DNA from: Paramacrobiotus richtersi
Taxonomy: Eukaryota; Tardigrada; Eutardigrada; Parachela; Macrobiotidae
Direction of reading: 5' to 3'
NCBI GenBank assembly: GCA_034698045.1
Contig: JAQGAU010001029.1
Location: 1 to 21,928 of the forward strand
DNA length: 21,928 bases
Part shown: positions 1-8,478 of the stretch, one piece after another
How positions within the stretch are numbered: position 1 is the stretch's first letter
Layout of the letters: every line of letters begins with the position of its first letter
Notes under the pieces: model-generated
Databases searched by the model: none
What the model was told of the DNA's origin: nothing
Seen by the model: the letters and a program-made list of their open reading frames with translations, nothing else
Position numbers and translations under genes: made by a program

Positions 1-2304
1 GTGCTCTCACTCAAGGCGTTGGGAGTGGCATTCTGTGGACGGTTTACAGCTACTTCCTGTCTGTAAACTCCACAAAAAAGACCATTGGGAGGTACCGTGT
101 TATGCTTTCACATGCAAATTACCGGAATAACATGAGCAAATTTCAAGGAATACTGGCATTTTCTGGGCTGTCTTCCACATTGGGTAACTCTCATGTGTAT
201 TGTTCAATAGACCCTGCAACAGATCTTGATATCTGTGGTTTCAAATTTAGACCAGTATGCTGGAATCTGTGCTTTTTCTCCTTATCAAACACGCTAACCG
301 ATACCAATCAGATTCGATTAGCGTTGTTCGCCATTTTGCTGCCGGCGTCCGGACTGGGTATCGCTGCGTTCTGCCTGCTTCGTCATCCTTGGTTGTCTGT
401 CATCAGTCTGACAAAGAAAAGGGCTTCTATCATTTCAAGGTTAGTGTAATGCTATCAACTTTTGCTTTCTGGGAGCTGTGTAAACAGTTATTGCTAGAGC
501 GGCAAGTGGCCTATTTGATTAAGTGTGTAATGAAAAGATTCGTTTATTCAGCATTTATTTGCATGGTCTGTGTATAGGAATGAGGCAACGGTTACCTTGA
601 CGTCCATATTTTACCGTATATTAGGTCTGTAAAACTTCCGCACGAAACCTTTGATCTAAAGTTTGATATGTTGTGCATTGTTTCGTGGCATTTCTTCTTC
701 CAGCTGAGGAGATGAAAATGGCTGTCTCGAAAAAAATGCTTCAACTTTGCCCGACGTTTATCTACATGGGTAAGATTCCGACCACTGGTGTGTTCCCCTT
801 CGAATTACATCTTTTATGAGATTCAGATTTCAGTCCGTGTGCCAACATGTGTTGGCTTCCATAAATTCAGAAAACCAGGGATTTGTTTACAAGGTGTTTG
901 GTTTGATTAACAGCAGCGTTTCACTTCAGCTAACCTTGCGGCTTTTAATTGATCAGTTAAATTTGCATCACAATGATCACACAATGTATACTGTTCTAGG
1001 AATGGAGATGACCTTTTGGATGAATGTATATGGAACTGCTCTGGGGTACACTCTACGTTTTGGAGCGGAAAGAAAACAGTTGGTTGGTCTGAATGGAGTT
1101 GTTATTGGAGCTGGCCAGATCATCGGTGATTGTATATATTTATATAATTATGGTTTTCGGTAGAGCGCAGTGGTGTATTGCGTTTCGATTTTTTATAGGC
1201 GGCCTTGTTTATGCAATGCTTGCCAAGTGGTTAAGCAAAAACGGTCGCGATGCTGCGACACTGCTGGCGTTGTTGCTGCATTTAGCGGCTTTCTACCTTG
1301 CTTTCTTGACGTTGCCGGATAGGTCGCCGCTGGAGGAGACCGACCAACAAACGTATCTTTCTGTTGAGTAAGTGCACAAAGTAAAGTAACTAATACAGTT
1401 ATATGACTTGTAAGTAGCTCTTGATTTTAAAGGTTTACTTCTCTGTCGATCTGTTGCTTCCATTTCATTTTTTGCACTGTTAACGCCTACTTTTCGGTTT
1501 TGTAGTGCTTTCATGACCCTGATTTGCTCATTCCTGTTGGGATTTGGTGAGTAGTCGATATTAGCATAGGCCTAGGACCTTTAGCGCTCAGTAAGGTCAT
1601 TATGAGGCAGTACGGATGAATATGTCCTGCGAGTTTTGACAATGACGTGTATTACATTTTGACATAAGCTGCGTCCTTCACGCAGTCAGAACAATAGCTT
1701 TTTTGGTTATCACCACAATAAAATGCTCATGTCGAAAATTCTTTAGGCGATGCAGGATGGAATAATGCGGTAATAAATAGCATCGGTTTGTGTGAAGTGG
1801 GATCGTTCGAAAAGATTGATGTGCTACTGATCTTGTAGCTTTTTTCGTTATTGGAAGCGATATATCCACACAATTCCGTGGCCGCATTTGCCGTCTTCCA
1901 AGCTTATCAGGTACCATACCTTACTTATAGAGATTGAGTTTTTGGTATTGCTTTCGTTGCGGTAGTACGGTGCACAGCAACGACTGTAACCAATCTATGC
2001 GGCACAAGCACAGCAAAGAAAATTATTTAGCAACGAAAGGTCATCACCAAGAAATGTTTGTCACATATAGGCGGCGGGAAATCTTCTCTCGTTTGCTTAC
2101 TCAACCTTCCTGACCCTTCCCCATCAACTCGCGATGCTGGTAGTGGCAGCGGTTATAGCACATTTTGGATTCTGCGTTGTTGAATGGAAGGTAGTAACGG
2201 ACGAAGCCAAAGCCCGGACAATACCAAAGAACACCTCGATTGCGTCCATGCTCTCGGAAAAGACTGTTGCCACAATTGTAGATTCAGAAGAAACGAAAAT
2301 ATGA
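1..2304 (+). CDS. Mfsd11: MFSD11/UNC93-like membrane transporter, 5'-truncated, ten exons
   Basis: Multi-pass protein of the UNC93-like branch of the major facilitator superfamily; the substrate of MFSD11 is not established. The N-terminal quarter lies left of the window. Exons read from the sequence: <1-91, 148-183, 251-443, 709-769, 1000-1125, 1199-1367, 1506-1546, 1747-1769, 1839-1910, 2071-2304, giving about 347 residues and a TGA at 2302-2304. Family landmarks in order: GSGILWT and TIGR-N-TGIFW around the exon 1/2 join; helix LALFAILLPASGLGIAAFCLLR; GMEMTFW-NVYGTALG in exon 5; GGLVYAML and LLHLAAFYLAFLTLP in exon 6; LICSFLLGFGDAGWNN across exons 7-8; NSVAAFAVFQAYQ in exon 9; a last helix ending FCVVEW and a polar tail. 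Codon phases agree at every junction except exon 3/4. There the best donor (GTTAGT at 440) does not fit the phase of exon 4, so I used GTGTAA at 444 with an acceptor at 708. Family assignment is firm; MFSD11 rather than another UNC93-like member is likely. Confidence 0.88.
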
Positions 2305-2346
2305 ATGCTGCTTTTAGAGGTGAGCTTAGTAAATTTGTCAGTCATG

Positions 2347-2352
2347 AATAAA
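2347..2352 (+). terminator. Polyadenylation signal AATAAA for the MFSD11-like gene
   Basis: Canonical AATAAA 43 nt after the TGA at 2302-2304, which implies a very short 3' UTR. Confidence 0.6.
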
Positions 2353-2664
2353 GCACATCTAATGCACAATAGCCTACCCCTACCGCGTTACCTGCCAGTG
2401 TTATTTGAATGATTTTTTACTACATTATTATAGTTTCTGAGCTCCTCGCGAAGGCCGTGAATTACTGATCCACCTCAATCGTGTGAATCTCGCGTTCCGT
2501 GACCAGACCATTCCATTGTCAAGAAATAGTACTGTATCTGACAAGTACCGAAGTGCCAATACAAGCGAAAGTCGTCTAAAGTTGACTGTTTCAAAAGCCG
2601 CGCTGTTTTAACACAAAGAAGGATATTGCAAACACATATTTTACTTGTCTGTTGACCGTAACTG
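2353..2664. other. Convergent intergenic gap, no gene seen
   Basis: This lies between the 3' end of the MFSD11-like gene (+) and the presumed 3' end of the first GFRP-like gene (-). Short open frames here show no family resemblance. I see no RNA gene or repeat. Confidence 0.5.
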
Positions 2665-2670
2665 TTTATT
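2665..2670 (-). terminator. Possible polyadenylation signal for the minus-strand GFRP-like gene
   Basis: TTTATT on the plus strand reads AATAAA on the minus strand, about 290 nt beyond the stop codon at 2964-2966. Assignment is by position only. Confidence 0.35.
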
Positions 2671-2963
2671 GAACTGAGCAGTACAAGCATTTGCAGGTAA
2701 AGTAACAGAAAATGGGAAACCCGTGAGATTACAAGAAATGAAAAGCTGTCAAGCGAACAAAAGCAACATCATTTCAAACAGCAGTGACACTAGCATATGG
2801 GAAACAAAAGAGCTGGGGAGCAAGTAATGTCACTGGTTGATATCAATGGAAAAGACGTCTTGTGGAAATTTCATTACGAGGTCAATCCAGGAGCTTCCTG
2901 TGGTTCCGATTACCTCAGATTCTGGATGGAAGCGTTGGTCATCATTCGCCGTAGCGGCTGGAA

Positions 2964-3242
2964 TCACGGTGCCTGCTTTGGTGCGGTGGTCGGATCGAAT
3001 GGGGGCCCTTGCAGAGTAAAGACGCAACATTGTGAGGCCATGGCCACCACTCTGTAGCTGATGGCTTCCAGTTTGTCCAGCACTTCACGTGGTCTCGAGT
3101 CGGTTTCATAGTAACCGCTAAAATTTACCCGGGCATTCAGGTAATCCATCAGAGCCGGATCGGATCTATTGTCCCCAACGAGAGTCGTCGTGTTGCGAGA
3201 GCACCAAGCGCCTCCAGTAGCCTGAATTATGATACACGGCAT
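2964..3242 (-). CDS. Gchfr: GTP cyclohydrolase I feedback regulatory protein (GFRP) homologue, intact copy
   Basis: GFRP binds GTP cyclohydrolase I and makes it subject to inhibition by tetrahydrobiopterin and stimulation by phenylalanine. Family proteins are small (human 84 aa) and act in the cytosol and nucleus. This single exon gives about 92 residues from the start MPCIIIQ. Family signatures in order: the MPxxxI start strand; T-LVGDNRSDPALMDYL at about residues 20-36 (family pattern MVGDE-SDPELMQ-L); a short variable loop ending in GYYE; then PREVLDKLEAISYRVVAM (family PRIVLDKLE-RGFRVLSM); then a C-terminal strand VFTLQG. The tail FDPTTAPKQAP is extra to the vertebrate protein. I chose the start at 3242 because it matches the family start. 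An in-frame ATG eight codons upstream (3263) exists, but a good splice acceptor, TTTCCTTCAG, lies between them, so the upstream part is probably intron. No break in frame. This is the most complete of three local copies. Confidence 0.85.
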   Translation of the reverse strand: MPCIIIQATGGAWCSRNTTTLVGDNRSDPALMDYLNARVNFSGYYETDSRPREVLDKLEAISYRVVAMASQCCVFTLQGPPFDPTTAPKQAP

Positions 3243-3246
3243 ATCG

Positions 3247-3256
3247 CTGAAGGAAA
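3247..3256 (-). promoter_or_regulatory. Splice acceptor just upstream of the GFRP start codon
   Basis: On the minus strand the sequence reads TTTCCTTCAG followed by CGATATG. The pyrimidine tract plus CAG sits four bases before the ATG, implying a 5' UTR intron or a trans-splice acceptor. The plus-strand copy at 6808 has the same arrangement. Confidence 0.45.
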
Positions 3257-3444
3257 TGACCACGAATTAAGGGTAGCTGTTGTCTCCGGATGACCCTGTA
3301 CAGTGTTGATATCGTAGGATTGGGAAGATGAAGATAGTTAACAGCAGCAGAACTGTAAAGGTTAGCGGCAGCAGTACTAACAGGACAAAAGCCGGAACAT
3401 GTAGTCGGAAAGCTGGACTGTATGGCAGAAAGCCAGGAAATGTG

Positions 3445-3454
3445 CTTTTAAATA
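3445..3454 (-). promoter_or_regulatory. TATA-like element upstream of the first GFRP-like gene
   Basis: TATTTAAAAG on the minus strand, about 200 nt upstream of the ATG. With a 5' UTR intron between, a transcription start near 3415-3425 is possible. AT-rich motifs like this are common by chance. Confidence 0.2.
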
Positions 3455-4416
3455 GCGCAAGCGCATTTTCTGCGCTGTTGTTGCCAAGCTACAGGCCGGA
3501 CTTAACTCAGTCGACCAATCACCGCCGGTAGTTTCTGCCAGTAACACCTTCCGGAAGTTTCCGATGCCCTCTTTCGAACACACAAAATAGCTGAATATGC
3601 TGAAGCAGAGTCACATGCACATGACCATTTCGGCCTCTGGACGTCAAGCACTCATTCATGAACAGTATTGTTCTTATGTCATTTGAGAAGTAATAGTAGA
3701 CACAAAGGAGACAGAGGAAGAAACACCGCGGCTACCCGAAATTGTTGCGCCGCACTACACACCAAATGATGAGGGGCACGTGGTGGGGTAAGAGATATAA
3801 ACAGAAATATTTGTTTGTATTTTAGCTTTATCGGCACCGAGATTTTCTCTACCATGTGTTCCTGGATAACACTTCTTACAGAATACTTACTACCCCGCTG
3901 TAATGTATACCTGTGCTATGACAAATAAATAAACGTAACAGAACGAACAATATAGTATATGTCAGAATTATGCTGTTCACGAGTGACTTTTACGTGCAGC
4001 AAACAGGGGCTGCATTTTTAGTTTTGCAAATGACGATGACCAGGTTGGCATAAAATTTCAAGTGCTCTAATGAGTCTAATCTCCCTTCACAGCAGAAATC
4101 CAACGGTACAAACTAGTTTCGAAGACGAAATTAAATGGTGTTCTGCATTAATTAGCTGTCAGTGGATTTCCAGTCAAGCACTTCACCGTCTCGACTCTCG
4201 GTGACAGATTACACCACAAACCAAATTAAAGCTCAAAAAAATTTCTTGGTTGATTACTATTTTCTGATCCGTGTTTGATCTACTGACACGGGATTTGCTC
4301 TACACTTATATTCACCCATTAGCATGCCACAGTATAGCTTTATTTTAATTAATTAAGAGTAGCAGCGCAACTTTGTTATAGTAACTTATACGGACTATTA
4401 TATTATGGCGGTGAGC
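3455..4416. other. Intergenic stretch, no gene recognised
   Basis: AT-rich sequence with only short open frames that lack family resemblance or splice context. There is a plus-strand AATAAA-rich patch near 3925-3935 with no gene to attach it to. Confidence 0.45.
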
Positions 4417-4546
4417 TATATCATAGCGAAACTGAAGCAGACAGGCCTCTCTGGCCCTTTCTGTTTAACAGAAACAAAAAAGGCGAAAACAGAAAAACAG
4501 AAAGGGGCGAGAGAGGCCCGTCTGCTTCAGTTCCGCTATGGTTATA
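4417..4546. repeat. Long imperfect inverted repeat (hairpin 1), about 50-bp arms, 28-nt loop
   Basis: Left arm 4417-4466 and right arm 4495-4546 pair almost end to end. Both contain CATAGCG-AACTGAAGCAGAC followed by GGCCTCTCT and end at TTTCTGTTT next to the loop, with only a few mismatches and two one-base bulges. The loop (4467-4494) is A-rich. A transcript from either strand would fold into one long stem. It may be a hairpin RNA, a precursor of small RNAs, or a palindromic MITE. I see no clear target-site duplication. The frame open across it (4405-4602) is a by-product of the palindrome. Confidence 0.8.
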
Positions 4547-4754
4547 TTGTGCTTAGCATCAAATTATCAATTATAAGGACTGTGTCACTTGCCTTGGTGT
4601 AAAAGATAAGGTATCCCGATTATGTTTATGGGTTGACTCATATGTACTATGCACTATGTTTCTGCATTACTTATACGGTAGTACGGCTAGATCTTATGAT
4701 TATGTTTCGTACCAGGGAAAAATCGTAGCAGTACTGCGTACAACGACCAACTCG

Positions 4755-4926
4755 TACGAGGACCTCGTTGTGCTGTGCGCCGCCTGAGTCACCGCGTGGT
4801 GCAACGCGCCACCCGGCTACGCTGCATGGGCAGGTACAGACAGCATTGGCTCTGAGTCACATGGCAGGGTGGCGCGTCGTACCACGCTGTGACGCAGGCG
4901 GCGCACAGCACAACGCGATCCTCGTA
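4755..4926. repeat. Long GC-rich inverted repeat (hairpin 2), 60-bp arms, 52-nt loop
   Basis: Left arm 4755-4814 pairs with right arm 4867-4926. Both read TACGAGGA at the outer end, then CGTTGTGCTGTGCGCCGCCT in the middle, and CGCGCCACCC beside the loop. There are roughly seven mismatches and no gap over 60 positions. The arms are strikingly GC-rich in an AT-rich neighbourhood. Arm sequence is unrelated to hairpin 1, 208 nt away. It has no coding potential. A palindromic MITE or a hairpin RNA locus are the main options. Confidence 0.85.
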
Positions 4927-6727
4927 TAGAAAGTCCATATCACGTACTTATCGTGCCAAAGAAAACTGATACCGCAAAACTCTTAACGCAAAGCAAAGTC
5001 CCAGCAATGTGTAAATCGCACTGGGTAGCAGTAGTAAACTACCGTCACAGTGTTAAGTTACTATTAACACTTCGGCAGTGCAAAGTAAGTTAAATTAGCA
5101 TAAGTGCATCATGAACAAAATCATCACATACCCATGATGCAGTCATTGTCAGCTGCACATTGGTTTCGATGCACTACAATACTAGGATACATACTTAGTT
5201 TAATGAACTAACGAAACTGAAAGAAAAACATCAATACCATTTCTCATTACAAACAGCCTGCGTAGTCTCAACAATGGCGCCCCGTACCAGGGAAGCATGC
5301 AACTCCGACACACTGCAAGATCTTTACCCCTGGAAGTTATTCGAAAAGTAAGCCCTTCCATTATATTGTTTGGCTGATTGAAAGGTCGTGAAAATTGTTC
5401 GGTAACATGCTGAAGCGAGTTTACCAAGGGTAGCCAAGGGGCGGGCAGCCGGGGAGCTAGGTAAGTCCCACATACTCGTACTCATAATTCATACCGCACA
5501 TCACATACTGGTATCACATACCCATAAATCATGATATATCACATACTTATACGGTTATACCAGACGCTGATACTCGAGAACTCACGCAGGAAATCGTTGG
5601 AAAACAGAAACTGAATCTGTATCTTCGTCTAATGAACGCAAAGTTATATGTGGTCCGCTTATACCTGGGTACTTTGTGCGATATCTCGCGAGCCACTGTT
5701 CCAGCCCTGGATATCCTGCGTTCATTACGAAGAGAAAATCAGTCCCTTTAACGAATATCACACCAGCTTTATCAAAGCTAATGAAACAGTCAGTCTAAAC
5801 AGTGCCGACTAGATGAAGCCAGCACTTTCTCATGACTCACAAATGTCGGCACGGAAACTGCGCTTACTTTGCGTATACGTAAAAAGTTCGCTCCTCACCA
5901 GCCCGTGAAAAGTGGAAAGCGATAAGAAATGCGGCTGTCAGAAGTTTACATATTTAGTCTTCCTCCAAGAGCTGGATGGTAGGTCTGCGCAAAATAACCA
6001 CTGTCATATGATGAAAAGAGGATTGTCCGCTCTACTTTATGAAATAATTCCCGTTGGTTTCGTAAGACATAAATTGTATGACATAAATTGTAAGGTCACT
6101 GGGACGAAATGTCGTGGTGCCGATTGCCTGGTACGACTACGAGTTGTGGGGACGAGGAGCAAACAATTTTTTTACTGTGTACATATTTTTTTGAATGAGC
6201 TGACAAGAGTCCCATGAAAAACAAATAAAAAAGCTAGTACAACAGCAACGCGTTACTGAACCCCTTTGGGGCGAACATCCACTCGCGCACCCCAATAATC
6301 CTATACAAGAGAGTCAGTTGCTATTGTATGCGATAGAATTAGAGCTTTGTCTGCTTTTAATATGCTAAACATTTAACCTGACTTACTTTGGCTGACCTCG
6401 TTTTTGCAACTGAACTGGAGAATGTATACACTGCTCTAGTTGCTTTCTTTTTCAATGGTTCAGCACGAGGAAAAGAACTGTGCTTCGTGTAATTCCATTT
6501 TGAAAGGTACAGTACAGTACCCTATATCTTGAAATCGGCTACGTTTTAGTTCAAGGATTTCAAGTGTTAGTAAATCAGTACGGGTGAAATCAGCATATGT
6601 CAAAACCTGTACTTTCTAGTATATACTTTGTGGAAGTAGCATTCTTTCTGAAAATCACCGTATTCCGAACAGAGTTGACGGAATAAGGTGCGGATCGAAT
6701 TAATGGATCAAGCAGATTTCATACCTG
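4927..6727. other. Intergenic stretch without a recognised gene; contains short CACATAC repeats
   Basis: No frame here resembles a known family. Frames of 75 aa (5200-5427, -) and 101 aa (5912-6217, +) look like chance. Around 5467-5556 the word CACATAC recurs four times with irregular spacing, with further copies near 5126. A 14-bp unit (GACATAAATTGTA plus one base) is duplicated in tandem near 6065-6091. Confidence 0.4.
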
Positions 6728-6785
6728 AGATTCTGACGCCTTATAAAGCAATTCATTAAAGATTCTGACGCCTTATGAAGCAATT
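6728..6785 (+). repeat. Tandem duplication upstream of the second GFRP-like gene
   Basis: AGATTCTGACGCCTTATAAA (plus GCAATT) at 6728-6753 is repeated at 6760-6785 with one change: TTATAAAG becomes TTATGAAG. The period is 32 nt. The first unit carries the TATA-like TATAAAG, about 65 nt before the ATG at 6808, so this may be a duplicated core promoter of which only one unit kept the TATA form. Confidence 0.6.
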
Positions 6786-6807
6786 TGGTGTTTTTTCTTC
6801 CTTCAGA

Positions 6808-7175
6808 ATGCCGCATATTATCATCAGCTGCCAATCCAAGGGTGACTGGTCCAGGGCGGCGTGTACCGTTGTTGGCAACAGAAGCTCCGATCCGGCATTG
6901 ATAGCTCATCTGGGTGCTCGGCTGATTCCCAGAGTGGTCCCTCTGGAAATGGCTCCATCCTAGGAATGTTACGCAGCAGAGCTGGACCGCGCGACGTGCT
7001 GGACAAGCTGGAGGCCATTGGGTATCGGGTGGTAGGCATGACATCCTCTTGTCTGCCGAGTGATTCCCGGCTAATGGAGTACGTTTGGACGCTGCAGGGT
7101 CCGCAGTTTGAGCCGAGAGCCGTCAGAAAAACGGAATCGGAACCTCCACCGCCATATGATAAAGTTCCGCTGTGA
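6808..7175 (+). CDS. Gchfr: GFRP homologue, second copy, probably two exons (or frameshifted)
   Basis: Proposed exons 6808-6913 and 6964-7175, giving 105 residues. Exon 1 has the family start MPHIIIS and VVGNRSSDPALIAHLG. Exon 2 has PRDVLDKLEAIGYRVVGMTS and WTLQGPQFEP. The two halves are in different frames. Removing the 50-nt segment 6914-6963 (GTGCTC...CATCCTAG) joins them in frame and removes an in-frame TAG at 6961-6963. The join leaves the variable loop several residues shorter than in the copy at 2964-3242, so a frameshift in a decaying gene is the alternative. The C-terminal tail is longer than in vertebrate GFRP and ends in PPPPYDKVPL, which contains a PPxY motif of the type bound by WW domains. 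The start follows a strong acceptor, TTTTTTCTTCCTTCAG, directly before AATG. Confidence 0.7.
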
Positions 7176-7339
7176 GGAATTCTCTGCCGCTTATCGTAAC
7201 GTAGCTTCCGTTCTATCCTTATTACTATATTTTGGTGTGTGATAATGTCATCGTAATATCAAATTTATCGATTCTTATGCTGTCTTTGCCGTTCGGCATG
7301 TGGTTTTGTAAACAACATCCACATAAAATGTAATGTAAA

Positions 7340-7345
7340 AATAAA
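7340..7345 (+). terminator. Polyadenylation signal AATAAA after the second GFRP-like gene
   Basis: AATAAA 165 nt after the TGA at 7173-7175, on the same strand. Confidence 0.5.
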
Positions 7346-8117
7346 CTCGTTGAGGGAATTAGACTGGCAAGGAAGCTTGTACTGCTTCGACTATCAATCT
7401 ATAGTTAATAAACCATGAATGTTGTACATCCTGTCACTAGTTCTCGGGTGTTTCTGATTACGTGTTTACAGATTAATCTACATAACATATCTCATATAAA
7501 GTTTAGTTATGTGCCAATTAACAAACGGCGCAGATGCAAACAGCATTTCATAGTGAAAAAGTTGTGATCGCTAATTCCACTTGGTGAATCACCGTAAATG
7601 CGATCGCAGGTTAATAACACTAACAATTAATTAAAGAACAACTGCACTGTTTATGGCAATTATGTAGAACCTTATGAGCATTTCCGAACGAATAACGAGA
7701 TACCAAAAAATAATTTACAGAATACAGCCTCCTGAGTTGCTTCAAACGAGGGGTCCACACATTTGATGGCGCCCAACTAGAAGTTTCGTAAACGTACGCC
7801 GGCCTGTTTCAAAGAGCCTTGCTTAGCTTGTTTGTTTTTGAGCCGAAAAAAGTATCTTCTAAGTGGACACTCATTCATGAACATTTCGCAGCAGACGTTA
7901 TTTTTTGCACGTCAGTTTTGACTAATACAACTTTCCAAATGCCGTACACGACATCCCATAACTGCAAATTTGGAGTAAAGCCAAAACAACACCAACAGAA
8001 AACAGCACAAACTGACTTCCGCAAGTAAGTCCGAAAGATGTTACCACAGCATCCATCATACAGCTGAACTGCCTGTTTCACTGTGTACAGTAGACTTTTA
8101 AAGGAAGGCGGGGGTTC
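7346..8117. other. Intergenic stretch, no gene recognised
   Basis: AT-rich, with overlapping short frames on both strands near 7819-8081 that have no family resemblance. Nothing else seen. Confidence 0.45.
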
Positions 8118-8478
8118 TTATACTGCCGCTGCCGGATTGTGCTGTGGGCCTTGCAGGGTCCAACAACTTTATTCCTCTGGCCATTTCGGTCCAGCAGGTG
8201 GCATACAGATGTACTCAATGGTTGGCGCGGGGCATATCCTCGAAGGAATGAAGGTCGATGTCATCGCCTGCACTCGGTATCCGATGGCTTCCAGTTTGTC
8301 CAGCACAATGCAGGGTGGTTTGCGCACAATAAATACACTCTTGCTGTGCGTTTGGTTCCCACTGCGCCTGCAAGTATTCCATTAGGTCGTGGTTTAGGAA
8401 AATGTCACCCACTGTGACCGTGGTTTTTACTGCTTTCAAGAAACTTCCGTCGGCTTCGCAACCGATTATGAGGTGCAT
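8118..8478 (-). pseudogene. GFRP-like third copy with broken reading frame
   Basis: On the minus strand the frame opens MHLIIGC at 8478 and runs through VTVGD and HDLMEYLQA (family TMVGDE and PELMQ-L). The second half, CIVLDKLEAIGYRVQAMTS, lies in another frame. The 55-nt stretch between the two family blocks has no plausible intron that restores phase, so this is a frameshift. Further on, WTLQGPQHNP with a TAA at 8118-8120 matches the tail of the plus-strand copy, but it is separated from the second block by a stop. A 48-nt GTAC...AAAG segment (8167-8214) could be an intron there. An AATAAA (8168-8173, minus) overlaps that stop. At least one true lesion makes a pseudogene the best reading; a base-calling error in a working gene is the alternative. 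Confidence 0.65.

Noticed and set aside
102-147. Continuous frame from 3 to 449 as one exon of the MFSD11-like gene
   Set aside because: Removing 92-147 and 184-250 gives a gapless match to the TIGRNTGIFWA...NL family pattern; reading through does not.
816-999. 5' half of the open frame at 816-1163 as coding
   Set aside because: An acceptor at 998-999 and the family alignment show that coding starts at 1000; the upstream part is intron.
4405-4602. 65-aa open frame across hairpin 1
   Set aside because: It consists almost entirely of the two arms of the palindrome and has no family resemblance.
5912-6217. 101-aa plus-strand open frame as a gene
   Set aside because: It has no recognisable domain, splice context or polyadenylation signal, and contains a short tandem repeat, consistent with chance.
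6808-7175. Programmed ribosomal frameshift in GFRP copy 2
   Set aside because: There is no slippery heptamer at the change of frame, and a phase-restoring GT-AG segment is present.
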